A DNA stretch of 64,000 nt from Kitasatospora kifunensis (lineage in GTDB: Bacteria > Actinomycetota > Actinomycetes > Streptomycetales > Streptomycetaceae). This document shows, piece by piece, positions 7,839 to 16,998 of the stretch (the first letter of the stretch is position 1; each line of letters opens with the position of its first letter). The notes under the pieces were generated by a model, which saw only the letters and a list, made by a program, of their open reading frames with translations, had not been told where the DNA came from and ran no database searches. The DNA is taken from the NCBI RefSeq assembly GCF_014203855.1, contig NZ_JACHJV010000001.1, forward strand, positions 5,332,001-5,396,000. The letters run 5' to 3'. Position numbers and translations under genes: made by a program.

Positions 7839-9013
7839 CAGCTCTTCTTACTGATGTAGTCCAGTGCGCTCTGCGCCACGTCGTCCAGGTAGGGGCCGGC
7901 CAGCCAGCCGCTCTGCTCCGGGCCGATCGAGGTGTTGCTGACCAGCGCGGGCTTGCCGTCCTTGACGGCGAACCAGCCGCCGCCGCTGGAGCCGGCCGTC
8001 ATGCTGCAGCCGATCACCTCCATCGCCGGGCGGGACGGGTCGAAGGAGAGCCGGGAGGGCTGGCCGGCCGCGCAGCGCTCCATCTCCATGCCGTCGAAGG
8101 GCGGGGCGGCCGGGTAGCCGACCGCGGTGATCTTCAGCTGGTCGCGCGGGGCGTTGAACCAGACCGGCACCGAGCCGCCGACCATCTCCTCCAGCGACTT
8201 GCCGCCCGCGTCCGGGTTGGCCACCTTCATGATCGCGAAGTCGTACTGGCTGGCCGCGCTGCCGGTCTCGCCGCCCTCGGCCGTCCACTGCGGCGAGGAG
8301 ATCGCGGCGGTGGCGTCCCAGACGCCGAACGGCGCGAACTGGCTCGCGCTGCCGGCCTGCTTGCCGTGGCTGACCGCGCCGGAGCTGTTGAAGGCCGGCA
8401 CGAAGGCGATGTTCTTGTACTGCTGGCCGGTCTTGCCACTGGTCAGGCAGTGCCCGGCGGTCCAGATCAGGTTGCTCTTGCCCGGGTGCTGCGGGTCGGA
8501 GATGACGGTGGCCGAGCAGACGGCGTGCTGGCTGGGGCCGATGTCGAAGAAGAGCTTCCCGTCCACCGGGTTCTGGCTGTACGGGTGGGCCAGCGCGTTG
8601 GCCTGGATCGCGCTGGGCAGCGGGTCGTTGCCGCCGTCGGTGGGCTGCTGCGGCGGGGCGACGGGGTCGGCGGGCTTGGCCTGCAGCACCTTCTGCAGGT
8701 CCCAGAAGCCCTTGGCGGCCGGGGTGATCACGTGCTGCTTGGCCCAGTTGTCCCAGTCCTGGAACTTCCACTTCTTCAGGTCGGCCAGGCTGGGCAGACC
8801 GCCCGGCAGCCCGCTGGTGCCGGCGCTGGCGTCGGCGCTCGGCGTCACGGGCGCCGCCGAGGTCGGGGCCGGTGCGCTCGGGGCCGCCTTCGGCGTCTCG
8901 TCCGGTCCGCAGGCGGTGGCGGCGAAGAGGGTCAGCACACCAGCGGCGCCGGCGGCCGCGGTGCGCCGCAACCGCGGCTTGGCACTCGGGTGGCGGTTGT
9001 CTATCAGTGACAT
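7838..9013 (-). CDS. trypsin-like serine peptidase, lipoprotein (upstream paralogue)
   Basis: Second member of the duplicated protease pair, 391 residues. The signal peptide has twin basic residues (RLRR) and a lipobox at Cys35 (FAATAC). A low-complexity Ala/Pro/Ser linker follows, then the peptidase domain with IWTAGHC (His188), YDFAIMKV (likely Asp) and AGSSGGGW (Ser). The start at 9013 is preferred because the frame upstream has no signal-peptide character and a purine-rich GGGGGAAC lies before this ATG. Transcription probably starts in the gap shared with the divergent siderophore operon. Confidence 0.86.
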   Translation of the reverse strand: MSLIDNRHPSAKPRLRRTAAAGAAGVLTLFAATACGPDETPKAAPSAPAPTSAAPVTPSADASAGTSGLPGGLPSLADLKKWKFQDWDNWAKQHVITPAAKGFWDLQKVLQAKPADPVAPPQQPTDGGNDPLPSAIQANALAHPYSQNPVDGKLFFDIGPSQHAVCSATVISDPQHPGKSNLIWTAGHCLTSGKTGQQYKNIAFVPAFNSSGAVSHGKQAGSASQFAPFGVWDATAAISSPQWTAEGGETGSAASQYDFAIMKVANPDAGGKSLEEMVGGSVPVWFNAPRDQLKITAVGYPAAPPFDGMEMERCAAGQPSRLSFDPSRPAMEVIGCSMTAGSSGGGWFAVKDGKPALVSNTSIGPEQSGWLAGPYLDDVAQSALDYISKKS

Positions 9014-9246
9014 CTGTTCAGTTCCCCCATGTGGAATGTCTCGCGACGGCGCCAGTGGGCCGCCGTCGGGCAACAGAGGAGTCTGCCATGCGGTGGGGGA
9101 CGGGCCCCAGTTGAGGTGACTGATTCGTGACCGGTGGCGGTCAGACCGTGATTGGCGGGCGACCCGCTCGTTGGACCGATCGGATGTCCCCCGCCGGGGT
9201 GCACACACACCGGCGGTGCCCTCCCCATGCGCATCGAGGAGCTGCC

Positions 9247-11073
9247 TTGAGCACCGCCCTGACCGGAGCCCCGGCCACCGTCCCCCGCCAGCTGGACCAG
9301 TGGGCCGGGTCCGATCCGCTGCTGCACCAGGATCCCGCGGTCGCGGCCGAGCAGGCCGCTCTGGAGGCGCTGCTGCGCTGCTGGTGCCGGGAGACCGGGG
9401 CCCGCCCGGACGAGGACGGCCTGCTGCGGATCCCGGTACTGGGCGGGGCGGGGTGGCTGCTGGCGGCCGTCCGGTACTGGTCGCCGTGCGGCTGGCACCG
9501 GTTCGGCGCGGCCGTGCTGGCGCCGGGGCAAGGCGGCACCTGCCGGCCGCAGGCCGAGGCGGCGAGCGGCACCCCGCTGGACGCGGTCACCACCGCCGCG
9601 CTGCTGGCCCGTTCGGCCGACGCCCGGCCCGCCCCCGAGCAGATCGCCGACATGGTCGGCCGGGTGGCCGACTCGGTCCGGCGGACCGCCGACTTCCTGC
9701 AGGACCGGCGTCAACACCCGCAGGCGGGGCCGGACTCGGTCTTCATGCGGGCCGAGCAGTCGCTGCTGCTCGGCCACCCGCTGCAGCCGGACCCGAAGAG
9801 CCGTGACGGCCTCGGCCCGGCCCAGAGCGCCGCCTACTCGCCGGAGCTGCGCGGCTCCTTCGCGCTGCACTGGTACGCCGTCGACCGCGACCTGCTCGCG
9901 GCCGACTCGGCACTGCCCGTAACCGCCGAGCAGTTGACGGCCGAACTGCTCGGTGCCCCCGAGCTGCTGCCGCCGAACACCGCCGCGCTGCCGCTGCACC
10001 CCTGGCAGGCCCAGGAGTTGGAGCGCCGCCCGCAGATCGCCCGGCTGCTGGCCGAGGGAGCGCTGCACGATCTCGGCCGACACGGCGCCCCCTGGTACCC
10101 GACCTCCTCGGTGCGCACCGTCTGCCGGCCCGGCACGCCGTGGATGCTCAAGCTCTCGCTCGGCCTGCGGATCACCAACTCGCGCCGGGAGAACCTGCGC
10201 AAGGAACTGCGCCGGGGCCTGGAGGTGCACCAGCTGCTGGAGGCGGGCCTGGGCGCCCAGTGGCGGGCCGCCCACCCGGGCTTCGACATCGTGCGCGACC
10301 CGGCCTGGATCGGGGTGGACCTGCCCGGTCCGGGCGAGCAGAGCGCCAGCGGCCTGGACACGGTGCTGCGCCAGCAGCCCTTCGCCCCCGGCGACCGGGC
10401 GCTCTGCGTGGCCGGGCTGGTCGCCGAGCGGCCGCTGGGCGAACCCGCTCGCGCGGTGCCCTCCGAACTGGGCGACCTGCTGCGCACGTTGGCCAGGCGC
10501 TGCGGGCGGCCGCTGCAGACGGTGGCTGCCGAGTGGTTCCTGCGCTACCTGGACGCGGTGGTGCTGCCGGTGCTCTGGCTGGACGGCCAGGCGGGGGTGG
10601 CGCTGGAGGCCCACCAGCAGAACAGCCTGGTGCTGCTGGACGCCGACGGCTGGCCCAGCGGCGGCCGGTTCCGCGACAACCAGGGCTACTACTTCCGTGC
10701 CTCGCACGCCGCCCGGCTGGAGCGCCGGTTGCCCGGCCTGGGCCAGAGCAGCGACACCTTCGTCGAGGACGCGGTCGCCGACGAGCGGTTCGCCTACTAC
10801 CTGGGGATCAACCACATCCTGGGCCTGATCGGCGCGTTCGGCTCCCAGCGGCTGGCCGACGAACGGGTGCTGCTCGCGGCGCTGCGCCGGTTCCTGGCCG
10901 GCCCCGCCGCCAAGGCCACCGGCTCCACCCTGCCGGCCCAGCTGCTGCAGTCCCCGACCCTGCGGTGCAAGGCGAACCTGCTCACCCGGCTGCACGGCCT
11001 GGACGAGCTGGTCGGGCCGGTGGAGACGCAGTCCGTCTACGTCACGGTCCCCAATCCGGTGGCGGCCGGATGA
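9247..11073 (+). CDS. NIS siderophore synthetase, IucA/IucC family (first)
   Basis: ATP-dependent ligase that condenses a carboxylate, typically citrate, with an amine or hydroxylamine in NRPS-independent siderophore (NIS) biosynthesis; cytosolic. Family elements seen: LPLHPWQAQEL, the TSSVRTV segment, KLSLGLRITNSRREN, EAHQQNSLV and the C-terminal FhuF-like region. The 608 residues fit the family. TTG at 9247 was chosen because GAGGAG lies 6 bases upstream; an in-frame ATG at 9187 is the alternative. It is the first gene of a four-gene operon and overlaps the next gene by ATGA. No DmdR1-type iron box was seen in the 233-base gap upstream. Confidence 0.9.
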   Translation: MSTALTGAPATVPRQLDQWAGSDPLLHQDPAVAAEQAALEALLRCWCRETGARPDEDGLLRIPVLGGAGWLLAAVRYWSPCGWHRFGAAVLAPGQGGTCRPQAEAASGTPLDAVTTAALLARSADARPAPEQIADMVGRVADSVRRTADFLQDRRQHPQAGPDSVFMRAEQSLLLGHPLQPDPKSRDGLGPAQSAAYSPELRGSFALHWYAVDRDLLAADSALPVTAEQLTAELLGAPELLPPNTAALPLHPWQAQELERRPQIARLLAEGALHDLGRHGAPWYPTSSVRTVCRPGTPWMLKLSLGLRITNSRRENLRKELRRGLEVHQLLEAGLGAQWRAAHPGFDIVRDPAWIGVDLPGPGEQSASGLDTVLRQQPFAPGDRALCVAGLVAERPLGEPARAVPSELGDLLRTLARRCGRPLQTVAAEWFLRYLDAVVLPVLWLDGQAGVALEAHQQNSLVLLDADGWPSGGRFRDNQGYYFRASHAARLERRLPGLGQSSDTFVEDAVADERFAYYLGINHILGLIGAFGSQRLADERVLLAALRRFLAGPAAKATGSTLPAQLLQSPTLRCKANLLTRLHGLDELVGPVETQSVYVTVPNPVAAG

Positions 11074-11603
11074 CCGCGCTGAGCACCCGGGCCGGGGTGT
11101 TGCGACTGCGCATCGTGCGGCCCGCGGACCTGCCGCTGATCACCGCCTGGATGAACGACCCGGCGGTGGCCGCCTTCTGGGAGCTGGCCGGGCCGCCCGA
11201 GGTCACCGAGCGGCACGTCTGTGCCCAACTGGCCGAGGACAGTCACAGCGTGCCGCAGATCGGCGTGCTGAACGGCGTGCCGGTGAGCTACTGGGAGGTC
11301 TACCGGGTCGAGCAGGACCGGCTGGCCGACTACTACCCGGCGGACCCCGGCGACATCGGCCTGCACCTGCTGCTGGGACCGCCTCAGAGCCGCGGCCGTG
11401 GCCTGGGGACCGTGCTGCTCGACGCGATGGCCGAGCACCTGCTGCGGACCAGCCCGCGGGTGGTCGCCGAGCCGGACGTGCGCAACACGCCGTCGGTGCG
11501 GGCCTTCACCCGGGCCGGCTTCAGCAGCACCGGCGAGATCGACCTGCCCGAGAAGCGCGCGGCGCTGATGATGCGCGAGCGCCAGACTGCGAGGACCCCC
11601 TGA
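11070..11603 (+). CDS. siderophore N-acyltransferase, GNAT fold (IucB/DesC-like)
   Basis: Likely acylates the hydroxylamine made by the next gene product, giving a hydroxamate. The 177-residue protein is a single GNAT domain: RIVRPADLPLITAWMNDP at the N-terminus, GDIGLHLLLGPPQSRGRGLG as the acyl-CoA-binding region, and EPDVRNTPSVRAFTRAGF. This pattern is typical of IucB, RhbD and DesC type enzymes. Start and stop overlap both neighbours (ATGA upstream, TGATG downstream). Acetyl-CoA would be the donor in an aerobactin-like pathway; the actual acyl group is not known. Confidence 0.87.
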   Translation: MTALSTRAGVLRLRIVRPADLPLITAWMNDPAVAAFWELAGPPEVTERHVCAQLAEDSHSVPQIGVLNGVPVSYWEVYRVEQDRLADYYPADPGDIGLHLLLGPPQSRGRGLGTVLLDAMAEHLLRTSPRVVAEPDVRNTPSVRAFTRAGFSSTGEIDLPEKRAALMMRERQTARTP

Positions 11604-12970
11604 TGGAGCGCCAGGACAGCGGCTACGACCTGCTCGGCGTCGGTATCGGCCCGTTCAACCTCGCGCTCGCCGCGCTCGCCGACCAGGTGCCGGGGCTGCG
11701 CGCGCTCTTCTGCGACCGCAGGCCCGAGTTCCGCTGGCACCCGGGAATGCTGGTGGCGGGGGCCAGGATGCAGGTGCCGTTCCTGGCGGACCTGGTCTCG
11801 CTGGTCGACCCGACCAACCCGTGGTCCTTCCTGAACTACCTGCGCGCGCACGACCGGCTCTTCCCGTTCTACTTCGCCGAGCGCTTCCAACTGCCGCGCC
11901 GCGAATACGACCACTACTGCCGCTGGGCCGCCGATCGGCTCGCCTCCTGCCGCTTCGGCACCGAGGTCACCCAGGTGCGCTGGACGGGGGCGGAGTTCAC
12001 CGCCACGCTGCGTTCGCCCGCGGGCGAACGCCAGGTCCGCGCCCGCAACCTGGTGCTCGGGGTGGGCACCGAGCCGGTGTGCCCGGCCGCCTTCGCCGCG
12101 CTCGTGGGGCGGCCGACGGTCTTCCACTCCGGGGAGTACCTGGAGCGCCGCGCCGCGCTCGCCGACGCCCGGGACATCACCGTGGTGGGCTCGGGGCAGT
12201 CCGGTGCGGAGGTCTTCCTGGACCTGCTGCGGGCCGGCGAGGGCGAGGGCACCCGGCTGCGCTGGCTCACCAGGAGCAGGGCTCTGGCGCCGATGGAGTA
12301 CTCCAAGCTCGGCCTGGAGCACTTCACCCCCGACTACACCCGCTACTTCCACGCGCTGCCCGAGCCGGTCCGCGACCGGCTGGTGGCCGAACAGTGGCAG
12401 CTGCACAAGGCGGCCAGCGCCGAGACCCTGGCCGAGATCCACGACCTGCTCTACGAACGGACCATCGGCCGACCGATCGGGGCCGCGGCGGCCGAGATCA
12501 TCCCCGGCACCGAGGTGACCGAGGCGCTGCCCGGGCCCTGCGGCGGGCTGGAACTGAGCTGCCTGCACCGCGACTCGGGGGCCACCCGGGTGCTGCGCAC
12601 CGACGCGGTGGTGCTGGCCACCGGCTACCGGGCGGCTCGTCCGGCCGCCCTTACACCGCTGGCCGAGCTGATCGACTGGGACGAGCAGGGCCGGTTCCGG
12701 GTCGACCTGGACCACCGGGTGGCCACCGTGCCCGAGTTGACCGGCGGCCTGTACGTGCAGAACGCCGAGCTGCACACACACGGAGTCGGCACACCCGACC
12801 TCGGCCTCGGTGCCCACCGCGCGGCCGTGATCCTCAACGCGCTCACCGGCCGCCAGGTGCACCGACTGCCCGCCCGGACCGCCTGGACCAGCTTCGCCCC
12901 GGCCGCCCTGCCCGCCCAGGGCGCCGCCTTCCCCGAGGAGTGGAACCGTGCCCCGTCCGCCCGTCGTTGA
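11603..12970 (+). CDS. L-lysine N6- or diamine N-monooxygenase (IucD-like)
   Basis: FAD- and NADPH-dependent enzyme hydroxylating the terminal amine of lysine or a diamine as the committed siderophore step. The 455-residue protein shows the FAD site GVGIGPFN (residues 12-19), the NADPH site GSGQSGAE (196-203) and the late ATGY motif; EYSKLGLEHFTPDYTRYF is typical of the lysine/ornithine monooxygenase family. The operon contains no lysine, ornithine or diaminobutyrate decarboxylase, which favours free lysine as substrate, but a diamine from elsewhere is possible. Its end overlaps the next gene by 23 bases. Confidence 0.9.
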   Translation: MERQDSGYDLLGVGIGPFNLALAALADQVPGLRALFCDRRPEFRWHPGMLVAGARMQVPFLADLVSLVDPTNPWSFLNYLRAHDRLFPFYFAERFQLPRREYDHYCRWAADRLASCRFGTEVTQVRWTGAEFTATLRSPAGERQVRARNLVLGVGTEPVCPAAFAALVGRPTVFHSGEYLERRAALADARDITVVGSGQSGAEVFLDLLRAGEGEGTRLRWLTRSRALAPMEYSKLGLEHFTPDYTRYFHALPEPVRDRLVAEQWQLHKAASAETLAEIHDLLYERTIGRPIGAAAAEIIPGTEVTEALPGPCGGLELSCLHRDSGATRVLRTDAVVLATGYRAARPAALTPLAELIDWDEQGRFRVDLDHRVATVPELTGGLYVQNAELHTHGVGTPDLGLGAHRAAVILNALTGRQVHRLPARTAWTSFAPAALPAQGAAFPEEWNRAPSARR

Positions 12971-14777
12971 TCCGTCCGCCGTCGACCCGCTGACCCGGCC
13001 GCGCTGGCGGCAGGCCTGCCGCGCGCTGCTGGCCAAGCTGCTCGGGGAGTTCGCTTACGAGGAACTGCTGTGCCCCGAGCCCGTCCCGGGGGGCTACCGA
13101 CTCGCGCTGCCCGACGGCCCCGAGTACCGCTTCGCCGCCCGGCGCGGGGCGTACGGCAGTTGGCAGGTCGACCCGGGGTCGGTCACCGCTGACGGATCAC
13201 CCGCCGACGACCCGTTCGAGTTCCTGCTGGCGGCCCGCGCGTTACTCGGAATCCCGGGGGACACCAGCGGCCACCTGGTCCGCGAGCTGACCGCCACGCT
13301 GCTGGCCGACGTCCGGCTGGCGGTCGGCGCGCTGAGCGCGGCCGAGCTGGCCGAGCTGGACCACACCGCGCTGGAGGGCTACCAGAGCGGGCACCCGTGG
13401 CTGGTCCTGAACAAGGGCCGGCTCGGTTTCTCCGCCGCCGACAGCGCCGCCTGGACGCCCGAGGCCCGTACGCTCCAGGCACTCGGCTGGCTGGCCGTCC
13501 ACCGCGACCTGGCCGAGTACCGGGGCACCGGCCCGCTGGCCGAAGCCGAGGCCCTCTACCGCGCCGAACTGGACCCCGAGGTGCTGGCCGACTACCGGCA
13601 GCTGCTGGCCGGGCGCGGCCTGGACCCGGCCCACTACCTGCTGCTGCCGGTCCACCCCTGGCAGTGGGACGAGACGGTGCTGCCGCTCTTCGCGCCCTGG
13701 GTGGCCGAGGGACGGATCGTGCCGCTGCCCGCCGACCACGACCTACGGCTGCCCCAGCAGTCCATCCGCTCCTTCTTCAACGTCACCACCCCGCACCGGC
13801 ACACCGTCAAACTGCCGCTCTCGGTGCTCAACACGCTGGTGTGGCGCGGGCTGCCGACCGAGCGGACGCTGGCGGCGCCCGCGGTCACCGCCTGGATCCA
13901 CGCGGTGCGCGCGCAGGACGCCTTCCTGCGCGAGGAGTGCGCGGTGGTGCTGCTCGGCGAGGTCGCCTCGGTCACCGTCGAGCACCCCTACTACGCGCGG
14001 CTGCCCGAGGCCCCCTACCAGTACAAGGAGCTGCTGGGCGCGATCTGGCGCGAACCGCTGGGCACCCAGCTGCGGCCCGGGGAGCGCGGCCGCACGCTGG
14101 CCGCGCTGCTGCAGAGCGGGGCGGACGGGCGAGCGCTGGTGGCGGAGCTGATCAGCCGCTCCGGGCTGTCGGCCCGGGACTGGACGGCGCGGCTGTTCGG
14201 CGTGATGCTGCCGCCGCTGCTGCACTTCCTCTACCGCTACGGCACGGTCTTCTCCCCGCACGGCGAGAACGCGATCCTGCTCTTCGACGCCCATGACATC
14301 CCGGTCCGCCTCGCGATCAAGGACTTCGTGGACGACGTCAACCTCAGCGACCAGGACCTGCCGGAGCTGCGCACGCTGCCGCCCGAGGTCGCCGCGGTGC
14401 TGCTGCGCGAGCCGCCGGCCAAGCTCTGCCAGTTCCTGCACGCGGGCCTGTTCATCGGCGTCTACCGCTACCTCGCCCCGCTGCTGGAGGAGTGGCTGCA
14501 GCTTCCCGAGCCGGAGTTCTGGGGGCTGCTGCGGTCCGAGATCCTGGCCTACCAGGCGCGGTTCCCCGAGCTGGCCGAGCGGTTCGCACTCTTCGACCTG
14601 CTGACCGAGACGATCGACCGGCTCTGCCTGAACCGCAACCGGCTGCTGCTGGACGGTTACCGGGACCGGTCCGAGCGCCCGCACGCGGCGGTGTACGGGC
14701 AGGTGGCGAACCCGCTGGCGGTCCAGCCGGCCTGGCTGCCCACGCCACGCGACCGTGTTGTCAGTCCCGCCCCGTAG
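12948..14777 (+). CDS. NIS siderophore synthetase, IucA/IucC family (second)
   Basis: Second ATP-dependent NIS synthetase, presumably adding the second hydroxamate arm. It is 609 residues. Hallmarks: LPVHPWQWDE, LPQQSIRSFFNVTTPHRHTV, LPLSVLNTLVWRG, FSPHGENAILLFD and LAIKDFVDDVNLSDQDLP. The GTG start lies inside the monooxygenase gene, 8 bases after GAGGAG. Leu99 is encoded by TTA at 13242-13244, the rare codon read by bldA tRNA in streptomycetes, so full expression may be developmentally gated. The helicase gene starts 12 bases after its stop, so read-through is likely. Confidence 0.9.
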   Translation: MPRPPVVDPSAVDPLTRPRWRQACRALLAKLLGEFAYEELLCPEPVPGGYRLALPDGPEYRFAARRGAYGSWQVDPGSVTADGSPADDPFEFLLAARALLGIPGDTSGHLVRELTATLLADVRLAVGALSAAELAELDHTALEGYQSGHPWLVLNKGRLGFSAADSAAWTPEARTLQALGWLAVHRDLAEYRGTGPLAEAEALYRAELDPEVLADYRQLLAGRGLDPAHYLLLPVHPWQWDETVLPLFAPWVAEGRIVPLPADHDLRLPQQSIRSFFNVTTPHRHTVKLPLSVLNTLVWRGLPTERTLAAPAVTAWIHAVRAQDAFLREECAVVLLGEVASVTVEHPYYARLPEAPYQYKELLGAIWREPLGTQLRPGERGRTLAALLQSGADGRALVAELISRSGLSARDWTARLFGVMLPPLLHFLYRYGTVFSPHGENAILLFDAHDIPVRLAIKDFVDDVNLSDQDLPELRTLPPEVAAVLLREPPAKLCQFLHAGLFIGVYRYLAPLLEEWLQLPEPEFWGLLRSEILAYQARFPELAERFALFDLLTETIDRLCLNRNRLLLDGYRDRSERPHAAVYGQVANPLAVQPAWLPTPRDRVVSPAP

Positions 14778-14789
14778 GCTGGGAGCGTC

Positions 14790-16895
14790 ATGACGAACGA
14801 CTCCGCACCCCAGCTGCTGCCGGACTCCGGCGCTCCCGCGGCGACCGGCCGCATCCCCGAGCTGCTGCACGCCGCCGTCACCGCGGTCGGTGGCGTCGAG
14901 CGACCCGGGCAGATCAAGATGGCCGAGGCCGTCGCCGAGGCCGTCGAGCACGCCGAGCACCTGCTGGTGCAGGCCGGCACCGGCACCGGCAAGTCCCTCG
15001 CCTACCTGGTCCCCGCCCTCGCCCACGGCGACCGCGTGGTGGTGGCCACCGCCACCCTGGCCCTGCAACGCCAGCTGGTGGAGCGGGACTTGCCGCGCAC
15101 CGTGGAGGCGCTGCACCCGATCCTGCGGCGTCGCCCGCTGTTCGCGATGCTCAAGGGCCGCTCCAACTACCTCTGCCTGCACCGGGCCAACGAGGGCACC
15201 CCGAGTGACGAGGGCGAGGGGCTGTTCGACCCGGCCGAGGCACTGGGCGGCCCGAGCAGCAAGCTCGGCCAGGACATCCTGCGGCTGCGCGACTGGGCGG
15301 ACGAGACCGAGACCGGCGACCGGGACGACATGAGTCCGGGTGTCTCCGACAAGGCCTGGGCCCAACTCTCCGTCAGCTCCCGGGAGTGCCTGGGCGCCAG
15401 CCGCTGCGCCTACGGCCAGGAGTGCTTCGCCGAGAAGGCCCGCGAGCGCGCCAAGCTCGCCGATGTGGTGGTCACCAACCACGCGCTGCTGGCCATCGAC
15501 GCGATCGAGGGCGCTCCGGTGCTGCCCGAGCACGAGCTGCTGATCATCGACGAGGCGCACGAGCTGGTGAACCGGGTGACCGGCGCGGCCACCGCCGAGT
15601 TGACCGTCGGCGCGGTCAACCGGGCCGTCAAGCGGGCCGCCCGGCTGGCCAACGAGAAGGCGGTGGACGCGCTGCAGGCCGCCGCCGAGAGCTACCACGG
15701 CCTGATGGAGACCGCCCAGCCCGGCAAGGTCGAGGAGCTGCCCGAGTACCTCGGCTACGCGGTGGCCGCGATCCGCGACGCCAGCCGCCTGGTGATCACC
15801 TCGCTCGGTGAGACCAGGGACAAGGGACTGTCCGACGAGGACGCGGTGCGCAAGCAGGCGATGGCCGCCGCCGAGACGCTGCACGACACCACCGAGCGGC
15901 TGCTCTCCGAGTCGCCCTACGACGTGGTCTGGATCGAACGCAACGACCGGTACGGCCTGGTGCCGGCCTCGCTGCGGGTGGCGCCGATGAGCGTCTCCGG
16001 GCTGCTGCGGGAGAACCTCTACAAGGAACGCTCGGTGGTGCTCACCTCGGCCACCCTCAAGCTCGGCGGCGACTTCAACGGCGTGGCCGCCTCGGTGGGC
16101 CTGCCGGTGGAGGGGCGGCTGCCGCAGGAGCGGACGGCGCAGGAGCCGGAGCGGGCCCAGGGCGAGGACGCGCCGCCGTACTGGCGCGGGCTGGACGTCG
16201 GTTCGCCGTTCTCCTACCCCAAGCAGGGCATCCTCTACGTCGCCAAGCACCTGCCACCGCCGGGCCGGGAGCCGGAGCGCCCGCAGATGCTGGACGAGCT
16301 GGCCGACCTGATCGGCGCGGCCGGCGGGCGCACGCTGGGCCTGTTCTCCTCGATGCGGGCCGCCCAGACGGCCGCCGAGCAGCTGCGCGAGCGGCTGGAC
16401 GTGCCGATCCTGCTGCAGGGCGAGGACACCCTGGGCGAGCTGATCAGGGCTTTCGCGAGCGATCCGGAGACCTGCCTGTTCGGCACCCTGTCGCTCTGGC
16501 AGGGAGTGGACGTGCCCGGCTCCGCCTGCCAGCTGGTGGTGATGGACCGGATCCCGTTCCCGCGCCCGGACGACCCGCTGATGAGCGCCCGGCAGAAGGC
16601 GGTCGAGGAGGCCGGCGGCAACGGCTTCATGGCGGTCGCGGCCACCCATGCCGCGCTGCTGATGGCGCAGGGCGCGGGCCGGTTGGTGCGCGCGGCCGAC
16701 GACCGTGGCGTGGTGGCCGTGCTCGATCCGCGGCTGGCCACGGCGCGCTACGGCGGCTTCTTCCGCGCCTCGATGCCGGACTTCTGGTACACCACCGACC
16801 GCAACCAGGTGCGCCGCTCGCTGGCGGCGATCGCGGACAGTGCGCCGCCCGTGGTGCCGGTCGCCCCCCGGGGGCCGGCCCCCGCGCCTCGCTGA
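14790..16895 (+). CDS. ATP-dependent DNA helicase, DinG/XPD type with FeS cysteines
   Basis: Superfamily 2 helicase of the DinG/XPD group, probably acting in repair or on R-loops. The 701-residue protein has Walker A AGTGTGKS (62-69), DEAH at 254-257 and, between them, four cysteines (NYLC, SSRECLGASRC, QECF) suited to a 4Fe-4S cluster. C-terminal helicase motifs include LTSATL, FSSMRAAQ and a final GRLVRAADDRG. In S. coelicolor a helicase gene also stands next to lexA. The gene begins 12 bases after the siderophore synthetase, so it may be partly transcribed with that operon. No SOS box was seen directly upstream. Confidence 0.9.
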   Translation: MTNDSAPQLLPDSGAPAATGRIPELLHAAVTAVGGVERPGQIKMAEAVAEAVEHAEHLLVQAGTGTGKSLAYLVPALAHGDRVVVATATLALQRQLVERDLPRTVEALHPILRRRPLFAMLKGRSNYLCLHRANEGTPSDEGEGLFDPAEALGGPSSKLGQDILRLRDWADETETGDRDDMSPGVSDKAWAQLSVSSRECLGASRCAYGQECFAEKARERAKLADVVVTNHALLAIDAIEGAPVLPEHELLIIDEAHELVNRVTGAATAELTVGAVNRAVKRAARLANEKAVDALQAAAESYHGLMETAQPGKVEELPEYLGYAVAAIRDASRLVITSLGETRDKGLSDEDAVRKQAMAAAETLHDTTERLLSESPYDVVWIERNDRYGLVPASLRVAPMSVSGLLRENLYKERSVVLTSATLKLGGDFNGVAASVGLPVEGRLPQERTAQEPERAQGEDAPPYWRGLDVGSPFSYPKQGILYVAKHLPPPGREPERPQMLDELADLIGAAGGRTLGLFSSMRAAQTAAEQLRERLDVPILLQGEDTLGELIRAFASDPETCLFGTLSLWQGVDVPGSACQLVVMDRIPFPRPDDPLMSARQKAVEEAGGNGFMAVAATHAALLMAQGAGRLVRAADDRGVVAVLDPRLATARYGGFFRASMPDFWYTTDRNQVRRSLAAIADSAPPVVPVAPRGPAPAPR

Positions 16896-16919
16896 CATGC
16901 GCCCTGCCGAGATGCGCCT

Positions 16920-16953
16920 CGGGGCCCCGCACTGGTCACCGTGCGGGGCCCCG
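16920..16953. terminator. bidirectional terminator, helicase / lexA
   Basis: A perfect 13-bp GC-rich stem (16920-16932 with 16941-16953) encloses TGGTCACC, which itself can pair. It sits between the convergent helicase and lexA genes. Confidence 0.85.
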
Positions 16954-16998
16954 AAGAGGTGTTGAGCGGGCCGGATCCTCTGGAACCGGTAAAACCGG

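Noticed and set aside
13743..16898. Very long minus-strand open frame opposite the synthetase and helicase genes.
   Set aside because: Composition is Gly/Arg/His-rich without domains, typical of a shadow of strongly biased plus-strand genes. The same applies to 18873-21854 opposite nrdJ and 50201-52504 opposite parE.
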